DNA from: Paraburkholderia sp. Tr-20389
GTDB lineage: Bacteria; Pseudomonadota; Gammaproteobacteria; Burkholderiales; Burkholderiaceae
Assembly (NCBI RefSeq): GCF_017104565.1
Contig: NZ_JAAGPD010000009.1
Coordinates: 124,001 to 188,000, forward strand
Direction: 5' to 3'
DNA: 64,000 bases
This document shows positions 1-7,818 of the stretch, one piece after another. A model generated the notes under the pieces. It made no database searches. It saw nothing but the letters and a program-made list of their open reading frames with translations, and was not told the origin of the DNA. The translations under genes were made by a program, and so were the position numbers. How positions within the stretch are numbered: the first letter of the stretch is position 1; each line of letters begins with the position of its first letter.

Positions 1-558
1 GCGGGGGAACGGGTCGCGCTCGTCGGCCCCGCGTATGATGATCCGCGTCTTGGCGGCGTCGCGCCGTTCGTGAGGTTCCGTCACTGGAAACTCGAACGGC
101 TGGTGCCCGAGGGCAACGAGCCCATCGATGTCGACTTTCTGATTACCTCCGGTTCCTGCATTAACCTGCGCTACTGGTCCGAGGTGGGCCCGATGGACGA
201 CGCGCTTTTTATCGATTTCGTCGATCTGGAGTGGTGTGTGCGGGCGAAGCAGAAGGGCTACCGTATTCTGGGGCTGCCGTGGATACGGATGAGCCACGAA
301 CTCGGCGCCGAACCCGTGCGGATTTTTGGCCGCCCGTACCCGATGCACGGGCCGTTGCGCCATTATTATCAGTTCCGCAACGTCATCGCTCTGCTCAAGC
401 GCTCGTACATGCCGTGGAGCTGGAAAACCACGGAGCTGGTCAAGCTTCCCGTCCGGCTCGTGGTCTATTCGTTCTTCCCTGACCAGCGTTCGCAGCACAT
501 CATGATGGCCTTGCGGGGCCTGAGAGACGGCTGGGCTGGCCGGCTGGGGCGCCACTGA
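1..558 (+). CDS. Glycosyltransferase family 2, C-terminal part (5' end outside window)
   Basis: The reading frame is open from the first base, so the N-terminal nucleotide-binding half is missing; about 185 residues remain. What is visible is the second half of a GT2 domain of the rhamnosyltransferase type: a hydrophobic strand followed by SGSCINLRYW, then an acidic acceptor-side motif DFVDLEWCVRAKQKGYR, then a C-terminal helix-rich tail. The D-x-E-W-C pattern is typical of RfbF/WbbL-like rhamnosyltransferases, but the donor sugar cannot be fixed from sequence. It lies 158 bp upstream of the wzm/wzt exporter genes, so it most likely adds a sugar to the glycan they export. An internal GTG at 70 is not the true start. 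Confidence 0.85.
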   Translation, partial: AGERVALVGPAYDDPRLGGVAPFVRFRHWKLERLVPEGNEPIDVDFLITSGSCINLRYWSEVGPMDDALFIDFVDLEWCVRAKQKGYRILGLPWIRMSHELGAEPVRIFGRPYPMHGPLRHYYQFRNVIALLKRSYMPWSWKTTELVKLPVRLVVYSFFPDQRSQHIMMALRGLRDGWAGRLGRH

Positions 559-716
559 GGCGACGGAGCCCGGCCATTCGATTGCGACGTGGCCCGCGAG
601 CGGCGGGCTGCGCGACTTTATGACTACGCGAGTGTGAGTGTAATTGGGCGGCGCAGGCAGAGCGGCCGCGTTGCCCGCGATCACGGATTGAAGGAGCTTA
701 TTTTGGAGTGTTACGC

Positions 717-1574
717 ATGAACGTGCCGACGACCCGGGCGATCGACCCGCACGCGGCGACGCCTTGCGGCCCTGTTTCCCTGGTGTCGGGGCTGTGGCGC
801 AACCGCCAGCTTATCGCGCAGATGACGCGCCGCGAGGTGCTCGGCCGCTATAAAGGTTCCGCGATGGGACTCGCATGGTCATTTGTCCAGCCGCTGTTCA
901 TGCTGACCGTCTACACCTTCGTGTTTTCCGAAGTGTTCAAGGCGCGTTGGGGCGGTGCGGGCGCCGTGCAGAGCAAGACCGAGTTCGCCGTGCTGCTGTT
1001 CGTCGGGCTGATCGTGCTGAATCTGTTTTCGGAAGTGATCAACCGCTCGCCCACGCTGGTGATCGCGAACGTCAACTTCGTGAAGAAAGTGGTGTTTCCG
1101 ATCGAAGTGCTGCCGGTCTCCACGATGGGCGCGGCGCTCTTCCACAGTCTGGTCAGTGTCGCGGTGCTGTTGTGCGCGATCCTCATTTTCAACGGCAGCC
1201 TGCCCTGGACGGTCGTGTTCTTCCCGCTCGTGCTGCTGCCGCTCGTCATCGTCACGCTGGGCCTCGCGTGGATGCTCGCTTCGCTCGGCGTGTTCCTGCG
1301 CGACGTGGGGCAGACCATCTCGCTGCTGACTACCGTCCTGATGTTTCTTTCGCCCGTGTTCTATCCTGTTGACGCGGTGCCGCCGCGCTTTCGGCCGTTC
1401 ATCATGGCCAACCCGCTCACGTTTGTGATCGAGCAGGCGCGCGACGTGCTGGTTTGGGGAAAGCTGCCCAACTGGCTGGGGCTTGCCCTCTACCTGATCG
1501 CGGCGTGTCTCGTCGCGTGGGCCGGCTATGCGTGGTTCCAGAAGACAAGAAAGGGGTTCGCCGATGTCCTCTGA
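717..1574 (+). CDS. wzm: Polysaccharide ABC transporter permease Wzm
   Basis: About 285 residues of the ABC-2 membrane family with six hydrophobic segments. An N-terminal cytoplasmic stretch carries the usual QMTRREVLGRYKGSAMGL motif found ahead of the first transmembrane helix in Wzm/KpsM/TagG proteins. It should form the inner-membrane channel through which a finished, undecaprenyl-linked polysaccharide leaves the cytoplasm, with Wzt as ATPase. The ATG at 717 has GGAG eight bases upstream; a GTG at 708 is possible but less well placed. The 3' end overlaps wzt by 11 bases, so the two are translationally coupled. The family assignment is firm; the exported glycan is inferred to be O-antigen or a capsule-like polymer. 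Confidence 0.93.
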   Translation: MNVPTTRAIDPHAATPCGPVSLVSGLWRNRQLIAQMTRREVLGRYKGSAMGLAWSFVQPLFMLTVYTFVFSEVFKARWGGAGAVQSKTEFAVLLFVGLIVLNLFSEVINRSPTLVIANVNFVKKVVFPIEVLPVSTMGAALFHSLVSVAVLLCAILIFNGSLPWTVVFFPLVLLPLVIVTLGLAWMLASLGVFLRDVGQTISLLTTVLMFLSPVFYPVDAVPPRFRPFIMANPLTFVIEQARDVLVWGKLPNWLGLALYLIAACLVAWAGYAWFQKTRKGFADVL

Positions 1575-2919
1575 CGATATCGCTATCGGCGTACACCAGC
1601 TCGCCAAACGCTACCAGATCTACGAAACGCCGCGCGACCGCCTGAAGCAGTTCGTGCTGCCGCGCATCCAGCGGCTCGCCGGCGGGCAGCCGAAGCACTA
1701 TTTCAGCGAGTTCTGGGCGCTCAACGACGTGTCCTTCGAGGTGAAGAAGGGCGAGACGGTCGGCATCATCGGCCGCAACGGCAGTGGCAAGTCCACCCTG
1801 TTGCAGATGATCTGCGGCACCTTGAGCCCGACGCAGGGTCATGTCGAGGTGAATGGCCGTGTCGCCGCGCTGCTCGAACTGGGCGCGGGTTTCAACCCGG
1901 AGTTCACGGGTCGCGAGAACATCTTCATGAACGGCACGCTGCTTGGTCTCAGCAAGCAGGAGATCGAGGCGCGCTACGACGACATCGTCGCGTTCGCCGA
2001 CGTTGGCATGTTCATCGATCAACCCGTCAAAATGTATTCGTCGGGCATGTACGTCCGCGTTGCGTTTGCGATTGCGGCGAGCATGGATCCGAGCATTCTG
2101 ATCGTCGACGAGGCGTTGGCCGTCGGCGATCTCGCGTTTCAGGCCAAGTGCATGGTCCGGCTTCGCGAGCTGATGGACCGCGGCACGACGGTGCTGTTCG
2201 TGAGCCACGATATGAGCAGCGTGCGCAATATCTGCAGCAAGGTGCTCTGGCTGAAGCAGGGGCGGGCGGTCGCGTATGGCGCTCCGAAGCAGGTGGTCGG
2301 AGCTTACGTCAGCGAGATGAACCTCGAGATCAACCGGATCTCGGGCGGGCATCCCGTGGAAGCCGCGCCCGAGCAGGTGGACGTGGCGCCCGCAGACGAG
2401 GTCATTTCGCAGGAAGCCGCGACTTTCCTCGACGGTCATACGCGCTACGGCGACGGACGCGCCACGATCCTGAATGTCACTATCATGAACGCTCAGGGAA
2501 CGCCGACGGAACTGCTCGAGTTGCACGAGTCGTATACGGTGCGCGTGATCGTCAAGGCGAACGTGGATATCGAGCGGCCCGTGGTGGGCTATTCGGCGCG
2601 CGATTTCAAGGGCAACCAGGTGGTCGGGGCAATGAATTCCAACTTCCCCGACGTCGAGATGCCGTCCTTCGAGGCAGGCAAGGTTTACTGCATCGATATC
2701 ACGGGGACCAATACGCTGACCCAGGGCGGTTACACCGTGAACGTCGGCATCGAGAACATGGTTCAGCAGAACAAGGTTCATCAATACCTGGATGTGCTGG
2801 AAAACTGCAGGGTGTTTCAGAGTACATTCGGCCCGCGCGCCGAGAACATTTTCCCGGCGATGGTCTGGCAGGACGTCGAGTTCGAAGTCAGGGAAATCAG
2901 TGCACGCGTTGCGGCGTAG
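1564..2919 (+). CDS. wzt: Polysaccharide ABC transporter ATPase Wzt with C-terminal glycan-binding domain
   Basis: About 451 residues from the ATG at 1564, which has AAGGGG seven bases upstream; the in-frame ATG at 1528 lies inside wzm and is less likely. The N-terminal ABC domain shows Walker A GRNGSGKS (about 70-77), signature YSSGM (159-163), Walker B ILIVDEA (178-184) and switch His215. Residues about 270-445 form the extra beta-sandwich Wzt_C domain. In characterised systems (E. coli O8/O9a) this domain recognises the terminal modification of the finished chain before export. Its presence predicts that this polymer carries a non-reducing-end cap. A methyltransferase gene follows 30 bases downstream and is a candidate for making it. 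Confidence 0.93.
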   Translation: MSSDDIAIGVHQLAKRYQIYETPRDRLKQFVLPRIQRLAGGQPKHYFSEFWALNDVSFEVKKGETVGIIGRNGSGKSTLLQMICGTLSPTQGHVEVNGRVAALLELGAGFNPEFTGRENIFMNGTLLGLSKQEIEARYDDIVAFADVGMFIDQPVKMYSSGMYVRVAFAIAASMDPSILIVDEALAVGDLAFQAKCMVRLRELMDRGTTVLFVSHDMSSVRNICSKVLWLKQGRAVAYGAPKQVVGAYVSEMNLEINRISGGHPVEAAPEQVDVAPADEVISQEAATFLDGHTRYGDGRATILNVTIMNAQGTPTELLELHESYTVRVIVKANVDIERPVVGYSARDFKGNQVVGAMNSNFPDVEMPSFEAGKVYCIDITGTNTLTQGGYTVNVGIENMVQQNKVHQYLDVLENCRVFQSTFGPRAENIFPAMVWQDVEFEVREISARVAA

Positions 2920-2949
2920 AGCGAATGTATCGTTGGTGGAGGAATGAGC

Positions 2950-3699
2950 ATGGCGTCACCCAACCGGTTTGAACATATCGGCTTCGACGATTTCCGGCGC
3001 TTCGCGCAGGATGAGTCGATGTCGAAATACGAGCGCATCGGGTTTCCCGACTCATATCGTCAAGGCCACGAAGCGGCGATCTTCGCGGACATCTGCGCCA
3101 AGCTGACCAACCTGAATCAGGACGGCCGCAAGGTCGTCGATATCGGTCCCGGCTGCAGCGACTTGCCGAAAATGCTGATCGATCTGTGCGCGTCGAAGGG
3201 GCATCCGTTGACGCTGATCGACAGCATGGAAATGCTGAAGCTGCTCGACGATGCGCCTTTCATCGAAAAGGTGGACGCGATGTATCCGCAATGCCCGGAC
3301 TGGATTGCGGAGCAGGCGGGCAAGGTCGACGTGATCCTGTGCTACAGCGTGCTGCATTACGTGTTCGTCGATGTGAGCTTCTTCCGCTTTCTCGATGCGT
3401 CGCTGTCGTTGCTGGCGCCGGGCGGGCAGATGCTGATCGGCGACATCCCGAACATCTCGAAGCGCAAGCGTTTCTTCGCCAGCGAGACGGGTGTGCGCTT
3501 CCACAAGGATTACATGAAGACGGACGAGGCGCCCGTCGTCGAATTCAACAAGGTCGAATTCGACCAGATCGACGATGCCGTCGTGATGTCCCTCGTCCAG
3601 CGGGCGCGCGCGCAGGGATTCGATGCCTACGTGGTGCCTCAGGCCCCGGCGCTTCCAATGGCCAACCGCCGCGAGGATATCCTCATCGTCAGACCTTGA
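2950..3699 (+). CDS. SAM-dependent methyltransferase (class I-like)
   Basis: About 249 residues. Motif I is VVDIGPGCSDLP, followed by an acidic strand LTLIDSMEML and a motif II/III region VDVILCYSVLHY, the expected order for a Rossmann-fold SAM methyltransferase. No signal peptide or membrane segment is present, so it is cytoplasmic. The start is taken at ATG 2950 because GGAGGA at 2938-2943 directly abuts the alternative ATG at 2944. Position immediately after wzt suggests methylation of the sugar or chain end that Wzt recognises, but the target atom is unknown. An alternative is a small-molecule methyltransferase acting on a nucleotide sugar. Confidence 0.8.
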   Translation: MASPNRFEHIGFDDFRRFAQDESMSKYERIGFPDSYRQGHEAAIFADICAKLTNLNQDGRKVVDIGPGCSDLPKMLIDLCASKGHPLTLIDSMEMLKLLDDAPFIEKVDAMYPQCPDWIAEQAGKVDVILCYSVLHYVFVDVSFFRFLDASLSLLAPGGQMLIGDIPNISKRKRFFASETGVRFHKDYMKTDEAPVVEFNKVEFDQIDDAVVMSLVQRARAQGFDAYVVPQAPALPMANRREDILIVRP

Positions 3700-3708
3700 G
3701 GGCACGAT

Positions 3709-4386
3709 ATGACAAAGACGAAAAAGCTGGTCATTCTCGGCGACAGCGCCTTCGCGGAAGTCGCGTACGAGTGCTTCACGCACGACTCGGAATATGAAGT
3801 CGTCGGGTTCTCCGTCGACTCGGCCTTCCTTGGCCGCGATCAGTTGTTTGGCTTGCCCGTCGTGCCGTTCGAGGAGATCGAGCGTTTCTTCGATCCCGCC
3901 GAAGTCGAGTTCTATGCGGCGCTCGTCTATTCCCAGCTCAACCGTTTGAGGACGCGCTTTTACGATCTCGCCAAAGGCAAGGGCTATCGCGCGGCGAGCT
4001 ACGTGAGCAGCCGCGCGTTCGTATGGCCTAACGCCGTGATCGGCGAACACTGCTTCATCTTCGAAGACAACACCGTGCAGCCGTTCGTGAAGATCGGCAA
4101 CAACGTGGTGCTGTGGAGCGGCAATCACATCGGCCATCATTCGACCATCGAGGACAACTGCTTTATCTCCTCTCATGCCGTGATCTCCGGCTTTTGCACG
4201 GTCGGCGCCAACACGTTCATCGGCGTCAATTCCGCGATCGCCAATAACGTCGTCATCGGCGCGGATAACTGGCTCGGCGTGGGCGTCAACATACTCGGCA
4301 ACACCGAACCCGACTGCATTTTCAAGGGCGAGCAGCCTCAGCCGGCCAAGGTATCCGCGCGGCGTTTTTTCAAGGTCAAGGCATGA
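3709..4386 (+). CDS. NeuD/PglD-like left-handed beta-helix acyltransferase
   Basis: 225 residues. The N-terminal third is a small Rossmann-like domain (KLVILGDSAFAEVAYECF), and residues from about 95 on are hexapeptide repeats of a left-handed parallel beta-helix (VIGEHCFIFEDNTV, KIGNNVVLWSGNHIGHHS, TVGANTFIGVNSAI). The His-His pair in HIGHHS is where PglD/NeuD enzymes keep their catalytic histidine. Known members acetylate an amino or hydroxyl group of a sugar using acetyl-CoA. With the ketoisomerase and aminotransferase genes downstream, N-acylation of a 3-amino-3,6-dideoxyhexose is plausible (the FdtC role), though FdtC itself is shorter. It overlaps the next gene by ATGA. Confidence 0.85.
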   Translation: MTKTKKLVILGDSAFAEVAYECFTHDSEYEVVGFSVDSAFLGRDQLFGLPVVPFEEIERFFDPAEVEFYAALVYSQLNRLRTRFYDLAKGKGYRAASYVSSRAFVWPNAVIGEHCFIFEDNTVQPFVKIGNNVVLWSGNHIGHHSTIEDNCFISSHAVISGFCTVGANTFIGVNSAIANNVVIGADNWLGVGVNILGNTEPDCIFKGEQPQPAKVSARRFFKVKA

Positions 4387-5306
4387 AGTGGCACAAGCTG
4401 GGTGTCGTCTGGAAACCCGATGGATCGCTCGGCTGGGCGCGCACGCATGCGATGGGCCCCACGCCTTACCGGCTCAACGACGACGTGATTCGCGTCTATC
4501 TGACCTGCCTGGACGACAAGGGGCGCGGCCGGCCGGGTTATGTCGACGTGTCGAGCGCGGACCCGACGAAGGTCCTGAACGTGTCGACGCAGCCCGTGCT
4601 CGATATCGGCGAACCCGGAACGTTCGATGACAATGGACTGATGGTCCTGAGTCTCGTTCCCGTCGACGCCCGAACCGTGTACATGTACTACGCGGGCTTC
4701 GAACTCTGTCTGAACGTGCGGTATCGGATCTTCACGGGTCTCGCGATCAGCCGGGATGGCGGCGAGACGTTCGCCCGCTACAGCCGCGCGCCGATTCTCG
4801 ACCGTAGCGACAGCGAACGGATGATTCGCGGCGGCAGCTTCGTGATCAAGGACGGCGGCGTATTCAAGTTGTGGTACGTCGCGGGCAACGACTGGACCGA
4901 GCTTCGCGGAAAGATGATGCCCGTCTACGATCTGCGATACCAGGAGTCCGCCGACGGACTCAAGTGGTCGGACAGCGGCACGTTGTCGATGGCGCTGACA
5001 GGCGACGACGAGCATGGTTTCGGCCGGCCCTGGATCGTCAAGCGCGACGACGGCACGTACCAGATGTTCTATTCGATCAGGCGTGTTTCCTTTGCTGCGT
5101 ATCGTCTCGGCTATGCCGAATCCAGCGACGGCATCAACTGGTTGCGCAAGGACGACGACATGGGGCTCGACGTATCGCCGGACGGCGTGGATTCGGAAGC
5201 CATCATGTATTCGGCGCCGATATCGGTCGGCGCGAAAACGTACTGCTTCTACAACGGCAATAACTTTGGCGAGCAGGGTTTCTGCGTCGCGGAGCTCATG
5301 TCGTGA
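4383..5306 (+). CDS. Five-bladed beta-propeller protein, GH43/GINT1-N-like
   Basis: 307 residues without signal peptide. The sequence shows regularly spaced blades with W-x-D/S-x-G and DGxxFxK patterns (ARTHAMGPTP, MYYAGFELCLNVRYRIF, SRDGGETFARYSRAPILDR, KLWYVAGNDWTE, DGTYQMFYSIRR, ESSDGINW), the style of glycosidase-like five-bladed propellers and of the N-terminal domain of plant GINT1-type proteins. Similar stand-alone proteins occur in polysaccharide clusters, but no reaction has been firmly assigned as far as I know. It overlaps both neighbours (ATGA with the acyltransferase before it, GTGA with the FemAB-like gene after it), so the products are probably made together and act on the same sugar. 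Catalytic residues cannot be named. Confidence 0.6.
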   Translation: MKWHKLGVVWKPDGSLGWARTHAMGPTPYRLNDDVIRVYLTCLDDKGRGRPGYVDVSSADPTKVLNVSTQPVLDIGEPGTFDDNGLMVLSLVPVDARTVYMYYAGFELCLNVRYRIFTGLAISRDGGETFARYSRAPILDRSDSERMIRGGSFVIKDGGVFKLWYVAGNDWTELRGKMMPVYDLRYQESADGLKWSDSGTLSMALTGDDEHGFGRPWIVKRDDGTYQMFYSIRRVSFAAYRLGYAESSDGINWLRKDDDMGLDVSPDGVDSEAIMYSAPISVGAKTYCFYNGNNFGEQGFCVAELMS

Positions 5307-6262
5307 CTCTCGACGTCGTTCGCTATCAACCGTCCCTCAGCGAAGCCTGGGATGCGTTCTGCGAGAACGCGGTGAACGGCACGTTCCTGCATACGCGCCG
5401 TTTTCTCGCGTATCACGGCGACCGTTTTCGCGATGTATCCGCTTTGCTGATGCAGGACGGCGCCATCGTCGGCGTGTTTCCTGCCGCCGAAGCGCCCGCC
5501 GATCCTTCGATGGTCGTCAGCCATCCAGGCATCACCTATGGCGGCATCGTGCACACGGGTGCCTTGTGCGGCGGCAGAACGATCGAAGCTTTCGAGCGTC
5601 TGAGGGAGCACTACCGGGCGGACGGATATCGGCGTTTGCGCTACAAGGCGGTACCGCATCTCTATCAAGTCCGGCCTTCGCAGGACGATCTCTATGCGCT
5701 GTTCCGGATCGCCGCCGTCCGCTCGCGTTGCGACCTCTCCTGCACCATCGACCTGAACGATCGCGCCAGGCCTTCGGAGCGCCGTCGGCGCGGGTTGAAG
5801 AAGGCACAGAAGTCAGTGACCGTGGTGTCGGGTGCCGGGCAGGTGCGGTCGTTGTGGCAGGTGCTGGCCGATAATCTGACGCGTAAGCACGATGCCGCTC
5901 CCGTGCACAGCATCGATGAGATGGAGCAGTTGATCGCGCTGTTTCCTGATTTCATCGACTTGTTCTGCGCGCGGATAGACGGTCGAGTCGAGGCGGGTGT
6001 CGTCGTGTTCAAGACTCGCACCGCATGGCACGCGCAATATATCGCTGCGAGCGAAGCCGCCTACGCGGTGTCCGCGCTCGACGCGGTATTCGATCGCGTC
6101 ATTGCCGACGCAACTGCGGCGGGTGTCCGCTATTTCGACTTCGGCACGAGCAACGAGCGCGAGGGGACGGTCCTCAATGAAGGCCTCTACCAGTACAAGC
6201 ACGAGTACGGAGGCGGAGGCGTCGTGCACGAGTTTTACGATATCGATCTACTAGGTGCTTAG
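5303..6262 (+). CDS. FemAB/GNAT-fold acyltransferase (Acetyltransf_6 type)
   Basis: 319 residues starting at GTG 5303, overlapping the previous stop. The N-terminal half (WDAFCENAVNGTFLHTRRFL) and the C-terminal half (YFDFGTSNEREGTVLNEGLY, ending with a Lys-rich strand) match FemAB-related proteins with two GNAT-like lobes, the group used in exopolysaccharide loci for N-acylation of amino sugars, sometimes from aminoacyl-tRNA. No signal peptide or membrane helix. In this operon the likely acceptor is the 3-amino group made by the aminotransferase two genes on, or another amino sugar of the repeat unit. Two acyltransferase-like genes (this and the NeuD-like one) in one cassette imply two acyl decorations or an unusual acyl group. 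Confidence 0.75.
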   Translation: MTLDVVRYQPSLSEAWDAFCENAVNGTFLHTRRFLAYHGDRFRDVSALLMQDGAIVGVFPAAEAPADPSMVVSHPGITYGGIVHTGALCGGRTIEAFERLREHYRADGYRRLRYKAVPHLYQVRPSQDDLYALFRIAAVRSRCDLSCTIDLNDRARPSERRRRGLKKAQKSVTVVSGAGQVRSLWQVLADNLTRKHDAAPVHSIDEMEQLIALFPDFIDLFCARIDGRVEAGVVVFKTRTAWHAQYIAASEAAYAVSALDAVFDRVIADATAAGVRYFDFGTSNEREGTVLNEGLYQYKHEYGGGGVVHEFYDIDLLGA

Positions 6263-6263
6263 C

Positions 6264-6674
6264 ATGGCGCTGTCCGACTGCAAGATTATTGATTTGCCCA
6301 AGATCGCGGATCCGCGCGGGAATCTGACCTTTATGGAAGGTCAGCGACACGTTCCCTTCGATATCAAGCGGGTCTTTTACTTATACGATATTCCGACGGG
6401 CGAGTCTCGAGGCGCGCATGCGCACAAGGAACTGCATCAATTCCTGATCTGCCTGTCGGGCAGCTTCGACGTTGCACTGGACGACGGGACGGACAAGAAG
6501 ATCGTTCACCTCAACCGCCCTTGGCATGGCTTGCATATTCCGCCCATGATCTGGGCGGCCGAACTGAATTTCGATCCGGGTTCGGTGTGTCTGGTGCTGG
6601 CGTCGATGCCGTTCAACGAGTCGGACTACTATCGGGACTACGACCAGTTTCTGGCCGCTCTGCAGCCGCGTTGA
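6264..6674 (+). CDS. fdtA: dTDP-4-oxo-6-deoxyhexose 3,4-ketoisomerase (FdtA/QdtA family)
   Basis: 136 residues, a single cupin of the FdtA/WxcM-C family. It opens with DLPKIADPRGNLTF, and the active-site region reads RGAHAHKELHQFLICLSG, with the histidines expected for base catalysis in this family. The enzyme moves the keto group of dTDP-4-keto-6-deoxyglucose from C4 to C3, the committed step toward dTDP-Fuc3N or dTDP-Qui3N. Which epimer is produced (FdtA or QdtA) cannot be told from sequence. The substrate needs RmlA/RmlB, which are not in this window and may lie upstream. ATG 6264 sits just after the previous stop; a GTG at 6255 is an unlikely alternative. Confidence 0.85.
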   Translation: MALSDCKIIDLPKIADPRGNLTFMEGQRHVPFDIKRVFYLYDIPTGESRGAHAHKELHQFLICLSGSFDVALDDGTDKKIVHLNRPWHGLHIPPMIWAAELNFDPGSVCLVLASMPFNESDYYRDYDQFLAALQPR

Positions 6675-6720
6675 CGGTCGTCCACTGCCGCGATCCTCTT
6701 CGACAGTAAGGAACACAATT

Positions 6721-7818
6721 GTGAAAGTGCCATTTCTTGATGTCCGCAGCGCTTATGTCGAGCTCAAACCCCAACTCGACGAAGCCGTTGCGCGCGCGCT
6801 CGATTCGGGCTGGTACATCTTCGGACAAGAGGTTGCCGGATTCGAAAAGGCATTTGCCGAATACACGGGCACCCGCTTTGCGATCGGTGTCGGCAATGGT
6901 CTCGATGCGCTGCGTATCGCGCTGATGGCGATGGGCGTGTCGGAAGGCGACGAAGTGATCGTGCCGTCCAACACCTATATCGCGACGTGGCTGGCCGTGA
7001 CGCAGTGTGGCGCGCGCCCGGTGCCCGTCGAGCCCGACTTCGAGACGCTCAATATCGATCCGAATCGCATCGAGCAGGCGATGACCAGCAAGACCAAAGT
7101 CATCCTGCCCGTGCATCTGTATGGGCAGCCTGCGGAAATGGGGCCGATCGTCGATCTGGCGCGCAGCAAAGGGGTTCGGGTGCTGGAGGACGGTGCACAG
7201 GCACACGGCGCGCGCTACCGCGGCGAACTGATCGGCGGACATGGCGATGCCGTCACGTGGAGCTTCTATCCGGGCAAGAATCTCGGCGCGTTCGGCGATG
7301 CGGGCGGCGTCACGACCAATGACCCAGAACTCGCCGACCGGATTCGTACCATCGCGAACTATGGTTCCAAAGTGAAGTACGTGAACGAGGTGTGCGGGGT
7401 GAATAGCCGTCTCGATCCCATTCATGCTGCCGCGCTGGCAGTGAAGCTGCCGCTGCTTGAGGAGTGGAACGCGCGTCGTGTGGCGATCGCCGACTATTAC
7501 CGGAAAAATCTGACGAACGCCGCTGTGCGGGTGCCGACGCCGCATCCCGATTGCGCGTCGTCGTGGCACCTGTTCCCGGTGTTCACGGAGCGCCGCGATG
7601 CGCTGCAGGCGAGCTTGAAGGAGGCGGGCATCGAAACCCTCATCCATTACCCGATCCCTCCGCATTTGCAGCAGGCGTATCAGTCCCTCGGTTACCAGAA
7701 GGGTGCTTTCCCCATTGCCGAAGCACTGGCCGAGACGGAGCTGAGTCTGCCGATCGGGCCGCACATGTCGCTCGAGCAAGCGGCTTATGTTTGTGAAGTG
7801 ATCGCGAGTTTTCAGTAA
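6721..7818 (+). CDS. fdtB: Sugar aminotransferase, DegT/DnrJ/EryC1/StrS family (FdtB/QdtB-like)
   Basis: 365 residues, GTG start with AAGGAA seven bases upstream. PLP-binding features are clear: VGNGLDALRIAL near residue 57, EDGAQAHG (Asp157, Gln160) and the Schiff-base lysine in SFYPGKNLGAFGDAGG (Lys186). It transfers an amino group, usually from glutamate, onto the C3 keto sugar made by the preceding ketoisomerase to give dTDP-3-amino-3,6-dideoxyhexose. Length and motif spacing match FdtB/QdtB. The 46-bp gap from fdtA and overlap with the next gene (TAATG) keep it in the same operon. The nucleotide carrier (dTDP) is inferred from the family rather than visible. Confidence 0.88.
   Translation: MKVPFLDVRSAYVELKPQLDEAVARALDSGWYIFGQEVAGFEKAFAEYTGTRFAIGVGNGLDALRIALMAMGVSEGDEVIVPSNTYIATWLAVTQCGARPVPVEPDFETLNIDPNRIEQAMTSKTKVILPVHLYGQPAEMGPIVDLARSKGVRVLEDGAQAHGARYRGELIGGHGDAVTWSFYPGKNLGAFGDAGGVTTNDPELADRIRTIANYGSKVKYVNEVCGVNSRLDPIHAAALAVKLPLLEEWNARRVAIADYYRKNLTNAAVRVPTPHPDCASSWHLFPVFTERRDALQASLKEAGIETLIHYPIPPHLQQAYQSLGYQKGAFPIAEALAETELSLPIGPHMSLEQAAYVCEVIASFQ

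Noticed and set aside
1417-2784. 455-codon minus-strand frame opposite wzt
   Set aside because: Antisense shadow; the composition is dominated by Arg, His, Leu and Ala, and wzm and wzt are intact on the plus strand.
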